From Prostheceraeus crozeri (Eukaryota > Platyhelminthes > Polycladida > Euryleptidae), in assembly GCA_907163375.1 (NCBI GenBank), contig CAJQUW010002986.1, positions 934,001 through 998,000 of the forward strand: a stretch of 64,000 bases of DNA. The letters run 5' to 3'. Positions within the stretch are counted from its first letter, which is position 1. Each line of letters starts with the position of its first letter. A program made the translations under genes and the position numbers. The notes beneath the pieces are model-generated. The model ran no database searches and was not told where the DNA came from. It was given only the letters and a program-made list of their open reading frames with translations. This document shows, in pieces, positions 34,174 to 45,904 of the stretch.

Positions 34174-34919
34174 TAGAATGTCAAGTGAATATTTCCGGAA
34201 AACGTCTGTCTGATAAATATAAATCTATTAACTCGAGCTTTCGGCGGCTTACAGCTCACCTTCTTCAGGAGTGAACGAATGAAGCGATGTACACATGAAA
34301 GTCAGATTAACCTTCAAGAAATCAATGTCTATGAAATCAATATCAAACAATAATCAGTCGTTTACACTAAAAACAAAAATCCTCGAGACAAAATAAGGTA
34401 CAAAAGCTATTACTGTTTAAATAATATAAGTACAAATATGATAAAAGCATAATTTACAGAGATTCAAAAACGAAATCACGGAACATAAAATTGTTGTCTG
34501 TTCTTTCTTAGTAATGGCATCCAAATACTACTCAATTCCAATCCATCGTCTCTTGGAATTGAGTAGTATTTGGATGCCATTACTAAGAAAGAACAGACAA
34601 CAATTTTATGTTCCGTGATTTCGTTTTTGAATTTCTGTAAATTATGCTTTATCATATTTGTACTTATATTATTTAAACAGTAATAGCTTTTGTACCTTAT
34701 TTTGTCTCGAGGATTTTTGTTTTTAGTGTAAACGACGGATTATTGTTTGATATTGATTTCATAGACATTGATTTCTTGAAGGTTAATCTGACTTTCATGT
34801 GTACATCGCTTCATTCGTTCACTCCTGAAGAAGGTGAGCTGTAAGCCACCGAAAGCTCGAGTTAATAGATTTATATTTATCAGACAGACGTTTTCCGGAA
34901 ATATTCACTTGACATTCTA
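34174..34919. repeat. 746-bp near-perfect palindrome, Penelope-like or foldback insertion
   Basis: Arms 34174-34540 and 34554-34919 (about 366 bp each) match almost base for base around a 13-bp centre. AATGCTTTACTTA flanks the unit at 34163-34175 and 34952-34964, a likely 13-bp target-site duplication. Each arm contains CTGAAGA...GAAA with a GGTG/CACC stem between (right arm 34825-34854), resembling the repeat ends of Penelope-like retroelements and loosely a hammerhead core. No ORF. Confidence 0.85.
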
Positions 34920-35774
34920 ACAAAAACCTGTCTGCAAGAATGTTCTCTCACAATGCTTTACTTACTTGATCGATCCGCTTAGCGTCCCTTTCTCCACCTT
35001 CGTTGAGTTGGACGATTATTCTTCATTAATTAGTACAACCCAGTCATTCAAAAACATCATTATCCCAAATTGTTTCATGAAAAAACTTTTGTTAGATTGG
35101 CTATATAACTACGCCCTCATAAATTATCATCTGCCTATTCCAAAGCTCAATTATTTAAGAATCTGGATGAGCATTTCTGCTTTGTGTCTCGATGAGCGAG
35201 GTAGGTCAATCAAAGTTGCCTATCAGAGAAGACAGTTTCAGCGCAGTCTCTGCATGCACTTTGCGTCAATCTCACTCAATTGAGAGCGTGTCTGTGATGA
35301 CGTCATCATGAAGCTTGCCACACTCCTGCAGCTAGAATTGATTCAGCGAATAAAGGCAGCATGTAAAATTTGACCGAACTACACAGTTTGTGCCGTTGAA
35401 AAACGCATTTTATTTGTGAGTCATATTGTCTGAGATGTATGGGACAAGGAAAAGCATACTAGTTAAAAGAAAGAAACGCCCGGTTAACAAAACGAGCTAC
35501 TTACTAAATAATTACTAACTCGTATTTTTTATATGATTGGCTTGGATTCGCTTAATGAAATGCATTCGAAGTTCCATACGTGAAGTAGACATATTTATGC
35601 ATCGGCTGTAAAAAAGACCAGTATGCATCCATACTTCCATTCACATTGATTGTATTTATCATGGTGACTCACATTAGCAGACTGCTGTGACTTAATGACT
35701 ACAAGTCTGTGCTTAATAACGTCTGTTTTCGATATTGACATATTTTTTGTTCATTGAAGTTTTCAAAACGCGAT

Positions 35775-36390
35775 CAAGTAACGATGATAGATGGAAGGCT
35801 ATCAGAATGCGTGAAGCTGGAACACCGATGACAGACATAGCTATTCAATACCAGTAAAAGCAAGAACACTTTTCAGTGTGAACTCCGTGTTTTTATTTTG
35901 GTCAAGCAGTCAAATAATAAAATAAAATCAAAATTACAGAAATTTTCGGCCTCTTGGCCCTTGTCAACTGTTGATGTTTGATAGCTGTTAGTTGATGTTT
36001 GATAGCTGTTTGTCAACTGTTGATAGCTATTCAGTTGAATATCAACAAGCAGACTATCCGATGATTGCTACTAACACTGCTTTAGTAGTGGACGAGTAGC
36101 AAACAGACCAAGAATGGGACGTCCACGGAGTTCGACACCGGTACAAGATTGCTACATTGCGCTTCAACATCCGCATCAAAGAACCAGATCCGCCACCATG
36201 ACAGGCGGATATACACCCGATCGACATCAACGGCAGATAAGCGATCAGATGAAGAATCGTTTACAGTAGGCAGGAATGTGATGTTATCGGACGCACACTG
36301 GGCCAATGCTCAGCAGCAGTGTCAACCGCAGAAGGTCACTCCATTGGGCGCGCGAGCGCCTGTCCGGTCAATTTACTTTTGCCACTGGTA
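35775..36390 (+). pseudogene. Tc1/mariner-like transposase remnant
   Basis: Codons near 35785-35860 encode a helix-turn-helix piece (DDRWKAIRMREAGTPMTDIA). About 230 bp of unrelated, partly repetitive sequence then intervene. From about 36105 codons for GRPRSSTPVQD, a RISDQ-type segment and WARERL appear in shifting frames, matching the spacing of the Tc1 DNA-binding domain and the region before the first catalytic Asp. The DDE catalytic region itself is missing or unrecognisable. Dead copy. Confidence 0.6.
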
Positions 36391-37401
36391 ACTAGAAAAT
36401 CCAGTAAAGAATAAAATCTGGCAATCCAGTACAACCTAATTGTGTTCATATTTACATTCCATTATTTCGTATCATTGTAGATTATCACATCATATAAATA
36501 ATAATATTTTCAAATTCCTTATGTTTTAAACTTCCACTAACCCAAGTCTTTTGTACCTGAGGATGATTGCTGGATGGAAATCGAAAAAAATTTGCACATC
36601 TTAGCAAGAATAATAATTTATAGCTTAGAAATACCTCACTCTCCAACTCAAAAAATGCTATGCCATGACTAGGGCAACTTCAAAATTTATTGTTCAAGTG
36701 ATATTACGGTTGACTCTTAAAAATAATGATGATCAAACTCAATGAGCAGTATCTAAATTATACAATCAGCGTAATAATCGCGTGACATTTTCACTACATG
36801 CGAGGATCCTATATGGCAGATTAAGCGACCAAAACATTTTCGCATCTATCCTACATTAGGTATAACCGCGGCAGAAAAAGCGGGTTATACAGCAATTTTA
36901 TAAATTTTTTTAGATTTGGATTGTAGTGGATGTTAACCGACATTCAATCCTAGTCCAAATTTCCTCGAAAGAATTTTTGGACATGAAAGATGCGATTGAA
37001 ACTACTCCTCCTATTTACGGAAATGAAGTGATATTGCTATATTCTACCAATGGGATAGGTCTCAAAGTTAACCTTCAACCCTCGCCTGACCTACCACTTA
37101 AAACACATTTGAAGGTCTATATCTCCATTTATAGATTTTCACCGATTTTAAAAGCACTCGTACGTGTAATGGCAGCACAATTCTGATAACCTACTTTCAA
37201 TATGAATAGTATCGGTGACTAAATAACGGAAAGAGGCATAAAAGTAAATATTTGAGTGTTTTTGACAAGTATTGTACGATAGGACTCAACATTTAGCAGT
37301 TAAATGCAACGTATAAGAAATCTTGAATATAGTGGTTAGTGACCCAATCATTCATGAGGTGAAGTCTTGGAGAACAAATACACTAACAAATTGCTACTTA
37401 C

Positions 37402-37890
37402 CGCGGAAGAACGACGATCAAATGTATCAATATTCCCACTGTCCATTCGCATGTGAGGAGGAGTATTGCCTGGAGAAGGAGCATCTTCAACATCGTCTGA
37501 CTGTATGTCTTCATCTGGCATGTTTTCTAAGAAGTCGGTGGCTCGTTGCTTCATCGAACTGATTCGATTTCCATACTTCAAATATGCGTCAGCTACCACG
37601 GCAGCATCCTGATATTGATTGTCATAGAAAACTTCAGCTCTTTCAAGTGTTTCCAACATTTTCTTACGGAGTTCGAGCTCTGACTCGAGTGACTTCACAT
37701 ATTCTTCCAGTGCGTTGTATGACTCATCAAACATTTGAGAAAATTCGCGCCCATGAGCTCGATCCTTCAGCTTTCTTACTGCATCCAAGTTAGAGAAATC
37801 TAATTTTGATTGATCGAGCTGTTTCATCTTGAACTTTGAGTCTTCCTCCAGAATGCTGCATTTCCTCAGCACTTCAATGCCAGCTTCAGG
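37402..37890 (-). CDS. RPRD2: RPRD2-like exon 4: coiled-coil domain
   Basis: 163 codons between CTCAACAG and a GCG|GTAAGT donor, both in phase 0. The first 110 residues are heptad-rich and include ALEEYVKSLESELELRKKML. They are followed by AEVFYDNQYQDAAVVADAYL, closely like the 'FYEAQYKEVKVVANAY' stretch of RPRD2, and by a DAPSPGNTPP segment matching the conserved DAPSPTG of that protein. Confidence 0.88.
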
Positions 37891-38459
37891 CTGTTGAGAA
37901 AAGTTGATAAGATGGTTCAATCAACTGATGTACAGATTTATTACGAGACACAATCTTGAGCTTTAAATCAAAATGTACGTGCACTTGATGGTGGTGGTGT
38001 CGACCCATCCCCTCCCTGCTATTGAGAGGTAGTCCAATGGGCGTCAAGTAGACACACACCAGACGGGGGAACCAAATGGTCCCTTGATGTAAAATATGTG
38101 CGCAAATAAATAGATGCCTTGTATTATGCGGCTGCAATTTACAGAGGAGGCAAAAGAGGGAAGAATGGACAGGGCTTATTTTGGGCAGATATTCTTTCAA
38201 GGAGGGTGATTTATTGGTCAGTTGTGCGAGTCCTCTCCGTGTGCGTCTGTCGAGTGTTTGTTCTTACTGGGATGGGGCTGAGTTAATGACTTTTTTGTTT
38301 TATCCATGTATATATGCCGACGTGATGAGTGCGTTTTTTGAGTGTCTTGTTGTTACATAGGGCGCCAGCGGCGGCTGTGTGAGTATAGGTGAGATGTACT
38401 TCCCTGTCGTTAAGATTTTGGATTTTTTTCTGTCTATGGCATTGACATTGACAGAGTCA

Positions 38460-39060
38460 GCAGTCATTGCTCACTCATTGCAGTTAGTATTGACAGAGTG
38501 GGATCGCTTCGATATCTCGGTGATGTGTTAAATGGAAACGCAGGTGCGAACACGGCATCGGTAGTGAGAGTACGTTGTGCGTGGGGTAAATTCAGGGAGC
38601 TTCTGGGTTTGCTGGGAAAGAAGGACATACCATTGAGTGTGAAAAGAAAGGTCTCTGCTGACTGTTCGAAGCGAGACCTGGGGAACGACAATGGAACAAA
38701 TGATGAGGCTGGAGCGGACTGAACGAGAAATGATGCGCTGGATGCATGGTTTAAGCGTACGTAGGAGGACGTAGAGGTCGCTTGAGATGGATGGGACATA
38801 TGCTGCGAAAGGATGATGCTGATTGGGTGAAGAAGTGTATGGAGATGGAAGTTCCCGGAACAAGAGAAAGAGGAAGGCTAAGAACAACATGGTGCCAAGT
38901 GGTGGAGAAGGACATGCGTGCAGTTGGACTTACGAGGGCGGATGCCAAAGATCGAAATCGATGGAGAATGCAGCTGTCAAACGGAGTAACCGACCAACCC
39001 CTACACAAGCGAGGAAAACAGTCGCAAAATAGAATGAGTGAGTTAGTGAGACGGGATGGT
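38460..39060 (+). pseudogene. Non-LTR retrotransposon fragment, C-terminal end of reverse transcriptase ORF
   Basis: The frame from about 38498 reads LRYLGDVLNGNAGANTASVV and RVRCAWGKFRELLG, then after a shift DDADWVKKCMEMEVPGTRER and DMRAVGLTRADAKDRNRW. These are the post-catalytic and C-terminal blocks found in many invertebrate LINE ORFs. The catalytic YADD region is not present, so this is a 5'-truncated copy. Frame changes near 38670 and 38770. Confidence 0.65.
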
Positions 39061-39119
39061 GGTTGTTGCGTGAGATGAGGATGGTGTTGACTCTTTGTTT
39101 ATCAACTTTAAAAAATGTC

Positions 39120-39890
39120 GATTTGGGGCTAGTCACCTGGTGTGAGGTGTTCAGCAATGGGGAGGACATGGGTTTCATCGTGTAGATGTTGTGTGTGTGT
39201 CGTGTGCGCATGCCGTTGCGATCCGGAGAGCTTTGCTCTGTTTTGCTTAAAGTTCGATGTTTTTTGTGAGATGATTGGTGACCACACAGTGGATGAGTGG
39301 TCCAGGAGAGAGTACTTGAGTACTTCCAAGAGATGCCTTGTAGGTGGCCACAATGGTTTCTTGCTGTTGTACCCACTTGGTGCGAGACATGAGAGGATGT
39401 TGAGGGTGTATTGCTTTTTGACAAATGTTGTTGACGCCCAAAATTCGATTGCTGTTGACAGATGTGACTGGAGTGCTTTCGATCGTTAGTGATAGGCTTG
39501 CGCTACGGAATCTGGTGGAGTGTAAGAGTTGTGTTTTGTTGGTGTTGATGCTAAAGTTGTTTGGTTGCGTTCATGAGAGCAGAGTGTTGGGGGTAATGCT
39601 GGATTTCGTTTTGAACTGTCAATGTTAGGGTGTGTTGGGAGAGAGAATTCCTCCTTGTGGATCGCCTATTTTAATGTTCTTGTTGGTTGAGCGCGTATGG
39701 CTGTAGTATGCGGTGTAGGCCTTGCATATATGTAATTTGCTATGTAGCGCATGAAGTGAGCAGAGAGGGTGGTCTGTTGTAGCATGTTGATAACCGTCTG
39801 CATGTGAACTATGTCGAATGCCCTCGTCATGTTTAGCGATGTCAGGGTGCCCACCCTGACGAATTCGCGTACCACTCATGATCTTCTACA
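39120..39890 (-). pseudogene. Jockey-like LINE reverse transcriptase fragment
   Basis: On the minus strand a segment near 39865-39670 reads AFDIVHMQTVINMLQ and then IGDPQGGILSP, corresponding to reverse transcriptase motif A (here AFD) and motif B (GxPQGGxLSP). Further pieces to about 39120 match the arthropod-type Jockey tail (a YSLLDHSSTVWSPIIS segment). Several frameshifts and a missing YADD motif show it is dead. Confidence 0.65.
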
Positions 39891-40924
39891 AAAAGGCCTA
39901 CTTCCCAGACAGACGCCTGCATGCTAACAAGAAATCAACCAATATGGCAAGATAAGAAATCTTGAAGCATCATGCGCCTAAGTGCGCAGCAAAATAATAC
40001 ATAATCTATCGCTAAAAATCACGGTCTCACCAGTGATTGAACTATCTGATTCCAACTCAACTAACATCGTTAGAAGGGCAGTTATCAGACAATGGTTGTA
40101 TGAAAGGATTTCGTTCTGATTCAAATATTCCGTTTCCCAGCCTGTTATTAAGACTGTGAACAAATCAAGAGCAAAATTTTGGTCAAAGCTTTTGTCAACC
40201 TTTTAAATCTCATGACTAAGCATATTTAGTCTAAGTTTGGTGCAGGGTGGATTGGGATAGATTGTTGATACTCTGAGTCCCACTCTCAACTTGGGTTGTA
40301 TCTTTAACCCTATACAACAGTGCACATAATTTTACCTGTTCATCACATGCAGTGCGTGATTTCTAGGAACACAACTTAACAGATGAGATACTTAGATTTT
40401 CGTTCATGAAATAGGGATGAAAGATTACTCTGTATGATAGGCTTGTAAATACATAATTCTAGCAGCTTCAATAGAACTTTTTTGATGGAGATTGTCTTAG
40501 CAAGAAAATTCATTTTTCATTAGCCGCGTGAAATACGATAATTTTTTAACATTAATCTTTTGATTCAAAAGACTAATAATACATGACAAAATGCAAAAGA
40601 GAAGGGACATAAACAGCCTAATGCAAGTGCGACAAAATTCATGGGGTGACTGCGTCTGATAGTAAACATAATAAACCTAATACGAAATTCTAAATTTCCC
40701 CTAATAGCATCAAGTTCAATGGTTCCTGGAAAATCACTAATGCAATCACCGTTTAAAAATCGACAAAAACATGTTTTGTAATGGTGCTAAATACTGTAAT
40801 TCAGAAAACAAGCAAAAGGCGGAGTGCATTTGGTCCTGAACTCCTTGAGTGCGCTAGCTGCCTTGATATAAGAAGAATTAAGTTTGCAGGAGCAAATTAG
40901 ACATCCTTCAAAGTTCATACTCAC

Positions 40925-41099
40925 TGAATAATCTTCGACAATTTTCTTGGGATCCGATATCTTTGTTTTTGTCACTGGGGTTATATATTCATGTTTCAGA
41001 AGCAATTTCTTCATTTCTCCGACGAAATTTCCATCATAAACTCGTCTTTCCTCCCAAATATTAAGCATCCGTTCGATTTTGGGTGAAATATTGGTATCC
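40925..41099 (-). CDS. RPRD2: RPRD2-like exon 3: C-terminal helices of CID
   Basis: An acceptor TTTCAG, then codons for DTNISPKIERMLNIWEERRV, the 'VERIFKIWEER-VY' helix typical of RPRD CIDs, and on to a KISDPKKIVEDYS segment. The donor is GTGAGT; the exon ends on a codon boundary. Confidence 0.85.
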
Positions 41100-41499
41100 C
41101 TGAAATATGATGAAACAGTCATGACAAAAAATTTAAATATATTACATGTACTTAAACTTCATTTCAATAATTCAACCTAAATTTGGAGTTGCCAACTAAA
41201 GGCTTGCATCGACTTATAAAATAACCTGGAATGGCAACAGCCGGTTGTTGCTGGCAACTAACATATTATACATATCGTCAAAAAATAGAGAAAATGGAAT
41301 AATCAGTTGAAAATTGCATCTATTCAATATGTGTTATCTTCGTGGGCAAGGACCTAAGCGGAATTTTATGCAAGATTCTCATCTGTCTTCTCAATGAAAA
41401 ATCCTGACCCTTTACTAATTTTGTGAATGAAAAACAACACGAGTTGCTGAGGGATCTTTCATCCATTCTTATCAATTTTAACAGACGGAAAATAGCTGC

Positions 41500-41571
41500 G
41501 CGTCTTGGTGGATTTGAACCACCGACCTCTGGCATTCTAGGCCAACGCTCTACCAACTGAGCTATCGACGA
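41500..41571 (-). tRNA. tRNA-like sequence, degenerate (tRNA pseudogene or SINE head)
   Basis: On the minus strand TAGCTCAGTTGGTAGAGC forms a perfect D arm, TTGGC/GCCAG an anticodon stem, and GGTGG-TTCAAAT-CCACC a perfect T arm. The 7-base anticodon loop CTAGAAT would read AGA (serine), but the short variable loop does not fit tRNA-Ser. Only four of seven acceptor pairs form. Both Pol III boxes are intact, so it is more likely a tRNA-derived repeat or pseudogene than a working tRNA. Confidence 0.55.
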
Positions 41572-41894
41572 GCGACAGAACGACATAAGTCCTCAATTGA
41601 AGAAGGCATTACATGAACAGTGAAATACAGATGCGGACAGTGTCGAATCGGGTAAAACTGAATGGTTCTCAACATCGGACAGAGATTCGCAACACACAGG
41701 AGTGATAGCTACATTCAACGTTAGGATAATAAAGACCAATAAGAAATATAGTTAAAAGGTAAATAAATGCACAATGCTATACAATATGCATAAATAAAGA
41801 ACAAAAGAAATTAATTCACCAAGGAAGATGAATGCTCCTAACTTACTCTTCTTGAATATATAGATCAGGCTTAAATCTCAATATATAGTCAGCG

Positions 41895-42261
41895 GGGGTA
41901 AATTTCGCGAAGTCGAGGTTCGTGGGTAAATTCCGCGAAGTATTTTTTCAGATGTAATGGCAACTGCCAGATCTAAAACGTATTATTCGTCAAGACAGAT
42001 GTACGGAGTCCTCAGATATCCAAATAATTCACCGCCGTGTTTATACATTATTTTGGACATTAAAGCGTGAACACATAGAAAATTTTCCAATTATTAACTT
42101 TGACGGACACTTTTGAAACTTTTCTCAGTCTCAGTAAGTTTTGACTAAATGGATTCTATTTAATGCTCTCAGATATACATATACGATTACCTAGCCGTAT
42201 AAGATTCGACATTTAGTCTACATAGTCTATATTACGAAACGGACTTCGCGAAATTTACCCC
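41895..42261. mobile_element. MITE-like element with TTCGCGAA-containing ends
   Basis: GGGGTAAATTTCGCGAAGTC at the left is mirrored by GACTTCGCGAAATTTACCCC ending at 42261; about 365 bp between outer ends, no ORF. Further copies of the same end sequence occur at 41925, 42594, 42641 and 42801, so several related ends are clustered here. Confidence 0.6.
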
Positions 42262-42726
42262 ATGCTATTTCGATTAACCGGTATTTTCCTGTTATCCGAT
42301 ATTATCGCCGGCCCAACTTCGTGTGAACCCATGTCACAAGGAAGGTGGAATGTACCAAACCACAAAGATATCCAAGCGTTCTTTGAAATCGCCAGGTGTA
42401 TAAGACATCCAAAGTGAAGAATGAACGTTTCCTTTCTTTAATAGATCAGCGTTTGTGTAATTTTTGAACATTTTGTATACCTACAATTCCGATTTTATGT
42501 CGAACAAGACCGTCTTTTTTATTATTAGACATGTTTATGCACTTATAGATAGTTTTGTCATCGTTCAAAAGATGGGTTACAAATATGAAGTTCGCGAAAT
42601 TTACCCCCGACTTAGCGAACTTTACTTCATTTTCAGGGTTAAATTTCGCGAATAGTTTTTTCAAATTTGCATGAAAAGTATTCAATATAAGTACAATATA
42701 AAGGAACAGTCCCTAGGCGATCATAT

Positions 42727-43120
42727 TCACAAACTTATGGCTGAAATTGCAGCCAAAACGGAACAAGTGTGTAGACACCAGATCAAAGTTTTTGAAAAAC
42801 TCGCGAAATTTACAACCCTTTTGACTATACAGATGGATTCTAAGATACGTAAAAGAGAAGAATCATTGCACTTGTATACCACTGAAAAGTTGAAAAAAAT
42901 AACAGCTCTAGAGTCAGCACAGCACACTTGTAAATGTCGTGTTATAGCACTATTTAGGATTCGCGTCGATCGAAGAGGGCATTTGTTAGGTCGTTCAAGC
43001 CAGTGCGGAACATGTTCGGATATCCTTTTCTTCAGAAATCGGCCTGTCCTTCCAAGATACATGCATCCACACGTACACATATACTTGTATATCACTTGGG
43101 AAGGTCCAGGTAGAGGATCC
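42727..43120 (-). pseudogene. Penelope-like element fragment, GIY-YIG endonuclease domain
   Basis: On the minus strand codons read VIYKYMCTCGCMYLGRTGRF, then KKRISEHVPHWLE and ITRHLQVC. The C-x-C-x3-YLGRT and R-x2-EH pattern is the GIY-YIG endonuclease found at the C-terminus of Penelope-like retroelements. The start of the domain is cut at 43121 by the piggyBac element's TTAA. The rest to 42727 loses similarity. Confidence 0.65.
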
Positions 43121-43286
43121 TTAACCCTCATCGGACCGGCAAATTCAACCATCATATTCAGCCCACCTCTCTACATGTGTAGAATATTGCATTTTTAATC
43201 AACTGTTAAATAGAATTTAGTATCGATCCCATAAGACAATTGGCAAGATAATATTCAAAGATAATTATCAACACCATAATGTATCC

Positions 43287-45488
43287 CAGTGTTGCCACTC
43301 TCAAAAATCAAAATATCTCAGAAAAACATCTCAGATCAAAAAAATATCTCAGGTAAATTTTGCATGATACAGTGTATTATCAGTCCCCCTGGGAAGTGTT
43401 ATATGTAAATCCTTAATCTGACAGCTTGGAGCATCAGCACGGAAAATGACTTTAATATGTACATAGATAGCCGTTCTACTATGTGATATGGTACCTCATT
43501 CTAAGGTATTATCTATTTTTCTACCATGCTATGTATCAAGGAGATTCTTCTCCTTCTTATAAAGAATCATGACCTTGTTTGTGACAGATCAAGTGATATC
43601 CCTAACTCAAGCGGTTGATATTGCTTGATATCAGCCGTTCCAGATAGTGATATCAACTTTTACTGCATCAGTTGCTTTGTTGTTCAGTGTCGGTTGATAA
43701 TGCCGTTATAGTTACCTTTCGAGGAATATACTGCTTTTTATTGACTAGCTATGGTAGATATAAGCCTTCGGCGAGGTATATATCAAGCCATGTCTAGTCA
43801 ATATAAAGCACTGTAAAAACTATATATTTGAAAGCAAAAAGACGCATGATTTATGATTTAACATAATCTAGAAATAATGCGATAAAATAATGTAATCATA
43901 TTAGCGTAAATTATGGAATAAGAATATTTTCACGTGTTGGAATATATTAAAAAAAATTAAGGAGTCTCAAAATTACAGTTATAAGTAACTAAATTTAGAA
44001 ATATCTGTCGATGCTGTTGCCTAGGCGCGCTTTACCGTTATACATTCTCTTGTAATCCGAAATAAGTCGAATCGATTAGACTTTGAATGTACCAATCGTT
44101 TGGTTACCTACGATCAAAAATTATATAATGCAGACCACACCCAGTTTATGATGATAATCTAACTCAAATTCATCCAGTTTTCAAGCAGATTGAGAAAAAT
44201 CAACCATGAATGTAGATACTATTGTTAGACTTGTACTTAGTATTGTTAGTACTATTGTACTAATGCAAGCTCGGTAGAATCGCTTATATATTGACTGTGG
44301 GCCTATATAAGAGGGCAGGCCGGGTCTAGGTCTGAATATTTCCGATAAAACAGGTCTGGGCCGGGCTTGAAAATTTAGTCCCATTTACAAGTACATTACA
44401 TACTTCATCCCACCGCAATTGACGGGTCCTGTCATAAATGACAGTGAAGACATGCAAGAACAAAAAGCAACGTTTTTAAAACAAGAACTCCATGAGAATG
44501 ACATTGAAAAGTCACACTTGCCTCATGGCTTACATTGGCACGACTGCGAAACGACTAATATTTCATAATTAGCTCGAGGAATGACTGGTTATGATCATAT
44601 AGCGATGCAATGTGCATAACCCTGCGACATTGCGATTCGCTTTTGCATAACCTTTCATGCTCATCATGGTCATAACAATGGATATGGGCAAAACTTGTTT
44701 AGTTGTATGCAGCTGCAGTAAGCAACAACTGTTCACAGTGCTCTTGAAGGTGGCGTTAGGAGGGACCGTGAATTCCGATGACAGTAAATTACAATTTCAC
44801 ATTGCAAAGACCAGTAAATAACAATAGTACCGATAAAACTTCTTATCAGTTCATACAAAATTGTTTCTACATGATACATGTCCGCTGAACATTTCACATC
44901 AAATAACAGCAGTGTTGTCACAGATTAAAAATCAAATTACCAGCTTCCTCATTCCAGAAATCCATTAGCTAGTTCAAGTAACATGGACACAGAGATGCAA
45001 ATACCCATCTGCATTTCGCAATCAGCTGTCTGACAGATTGATCCTGCAAGTGCAGTCGTTTTTTTATGTCAAAACAGAAGCGTCAACCCTACCCAAAACG
45101 TCATGCCACACCTTTTGAAATAAGCAAGTTTATTAACAATATTTCTGAAATAGGTCAAAAGGATAGTGCATACGAAAGCAAATTACTTTTTGCAATTTAA
45201 AATTGCGCTTATTGTGCTCACAAATTAAACGAAGTTATGACAATAGCGACGCAATATTTTCCTGATGTGTCCTTTAATTATTGTACGTCAAATATCACTG
45301 GTAATGTCATTAACATCATAATTATGTTACAAAGTCTCCATTTTGGCAAAAACAAGTGAAAATTGTTTAAATTTATCACCCATCAAAAAATATCTCTGAA
45401 GCCAAAAGATCTCAGTAAAATATCTCAATATCTCAGATAATCCGAAAATATCTCAGCTGAGTTAAATATCTCAGGAGTGGCAACACTG
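43287..45488. mobile_element. Nested non-autonomous DNA transposon, 2.2 kb, 6-bp target duplication
   Basis: CAGTGTTGCCACTC at 43287 is mirrored exactly by GAGTGGCAACACTG ending at 45488. GTATCC flanks both sides (43281-43286 and 45489-45494). The ATCTCAG heptamer occurs three times just inside the left end and four times just inside the right, all in the same orientation, probable transposase-binding sites. No transposase recognised inside. The superfamily cannot be fixed by eye; 6-bp duplications occur in several. Confidence 0.85.
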
Positions 45489-45904
45489 GTATCCCCATTG
45501 ACATCGTGATGACCCTTGACCTTATAGATGACCCCATTGACCTTAAAATCATCGAGAATGTCATTTTTCTACATTAAAATACTGGATGTTATTATTCGAG
45601 ATATCCTGAACTAAGCTATGTGTGCTAATTAGTTTAAATCAGCTAATTAATTTAAATCAATTAGAGGGCAATATTACTAATATATGTGCTATGCATCGAT
45701 TATGATCCCATTCATAATTAACTGTTTTAGTTGTATTTATCGATTAGTAGGCTATAATCAATGATACATGTCTGAAATCCAATTTTGATATTAGGAAAAA
45801 AACAATAAACTGCATGCATCTATCTATCTATTCATAAAAACAATAACAGCAACAACTTTCTTGACAATCACAATATAAATCGTCCACTACTCCAAGGTAT
45901 GAAT

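Larger units (their letters stand above)
28925..37401. other. Intron 4 of the RPRD2-like gene
   Basis: Contains three hairpins (30812-30974, 32928-33114, 34174-34919) and a Tc1-like remnant (35775-36390). Otherwise no features recognised. Confidence 0.5.
37891..40924. other. Intron 3 of the RPRD2-like gene
   Basis: Contains two LINE remnants in opposite directions (38460-39060 and 39120-39890). No host gene seen in the rest. Confidence 0.5.

Noticed and set aside
36926-37186. 86-codon plus-strand frame
   Set aside because: No family resemblance, no splice sites that fit, and it lies inside an intron of an opposite-strand gene.
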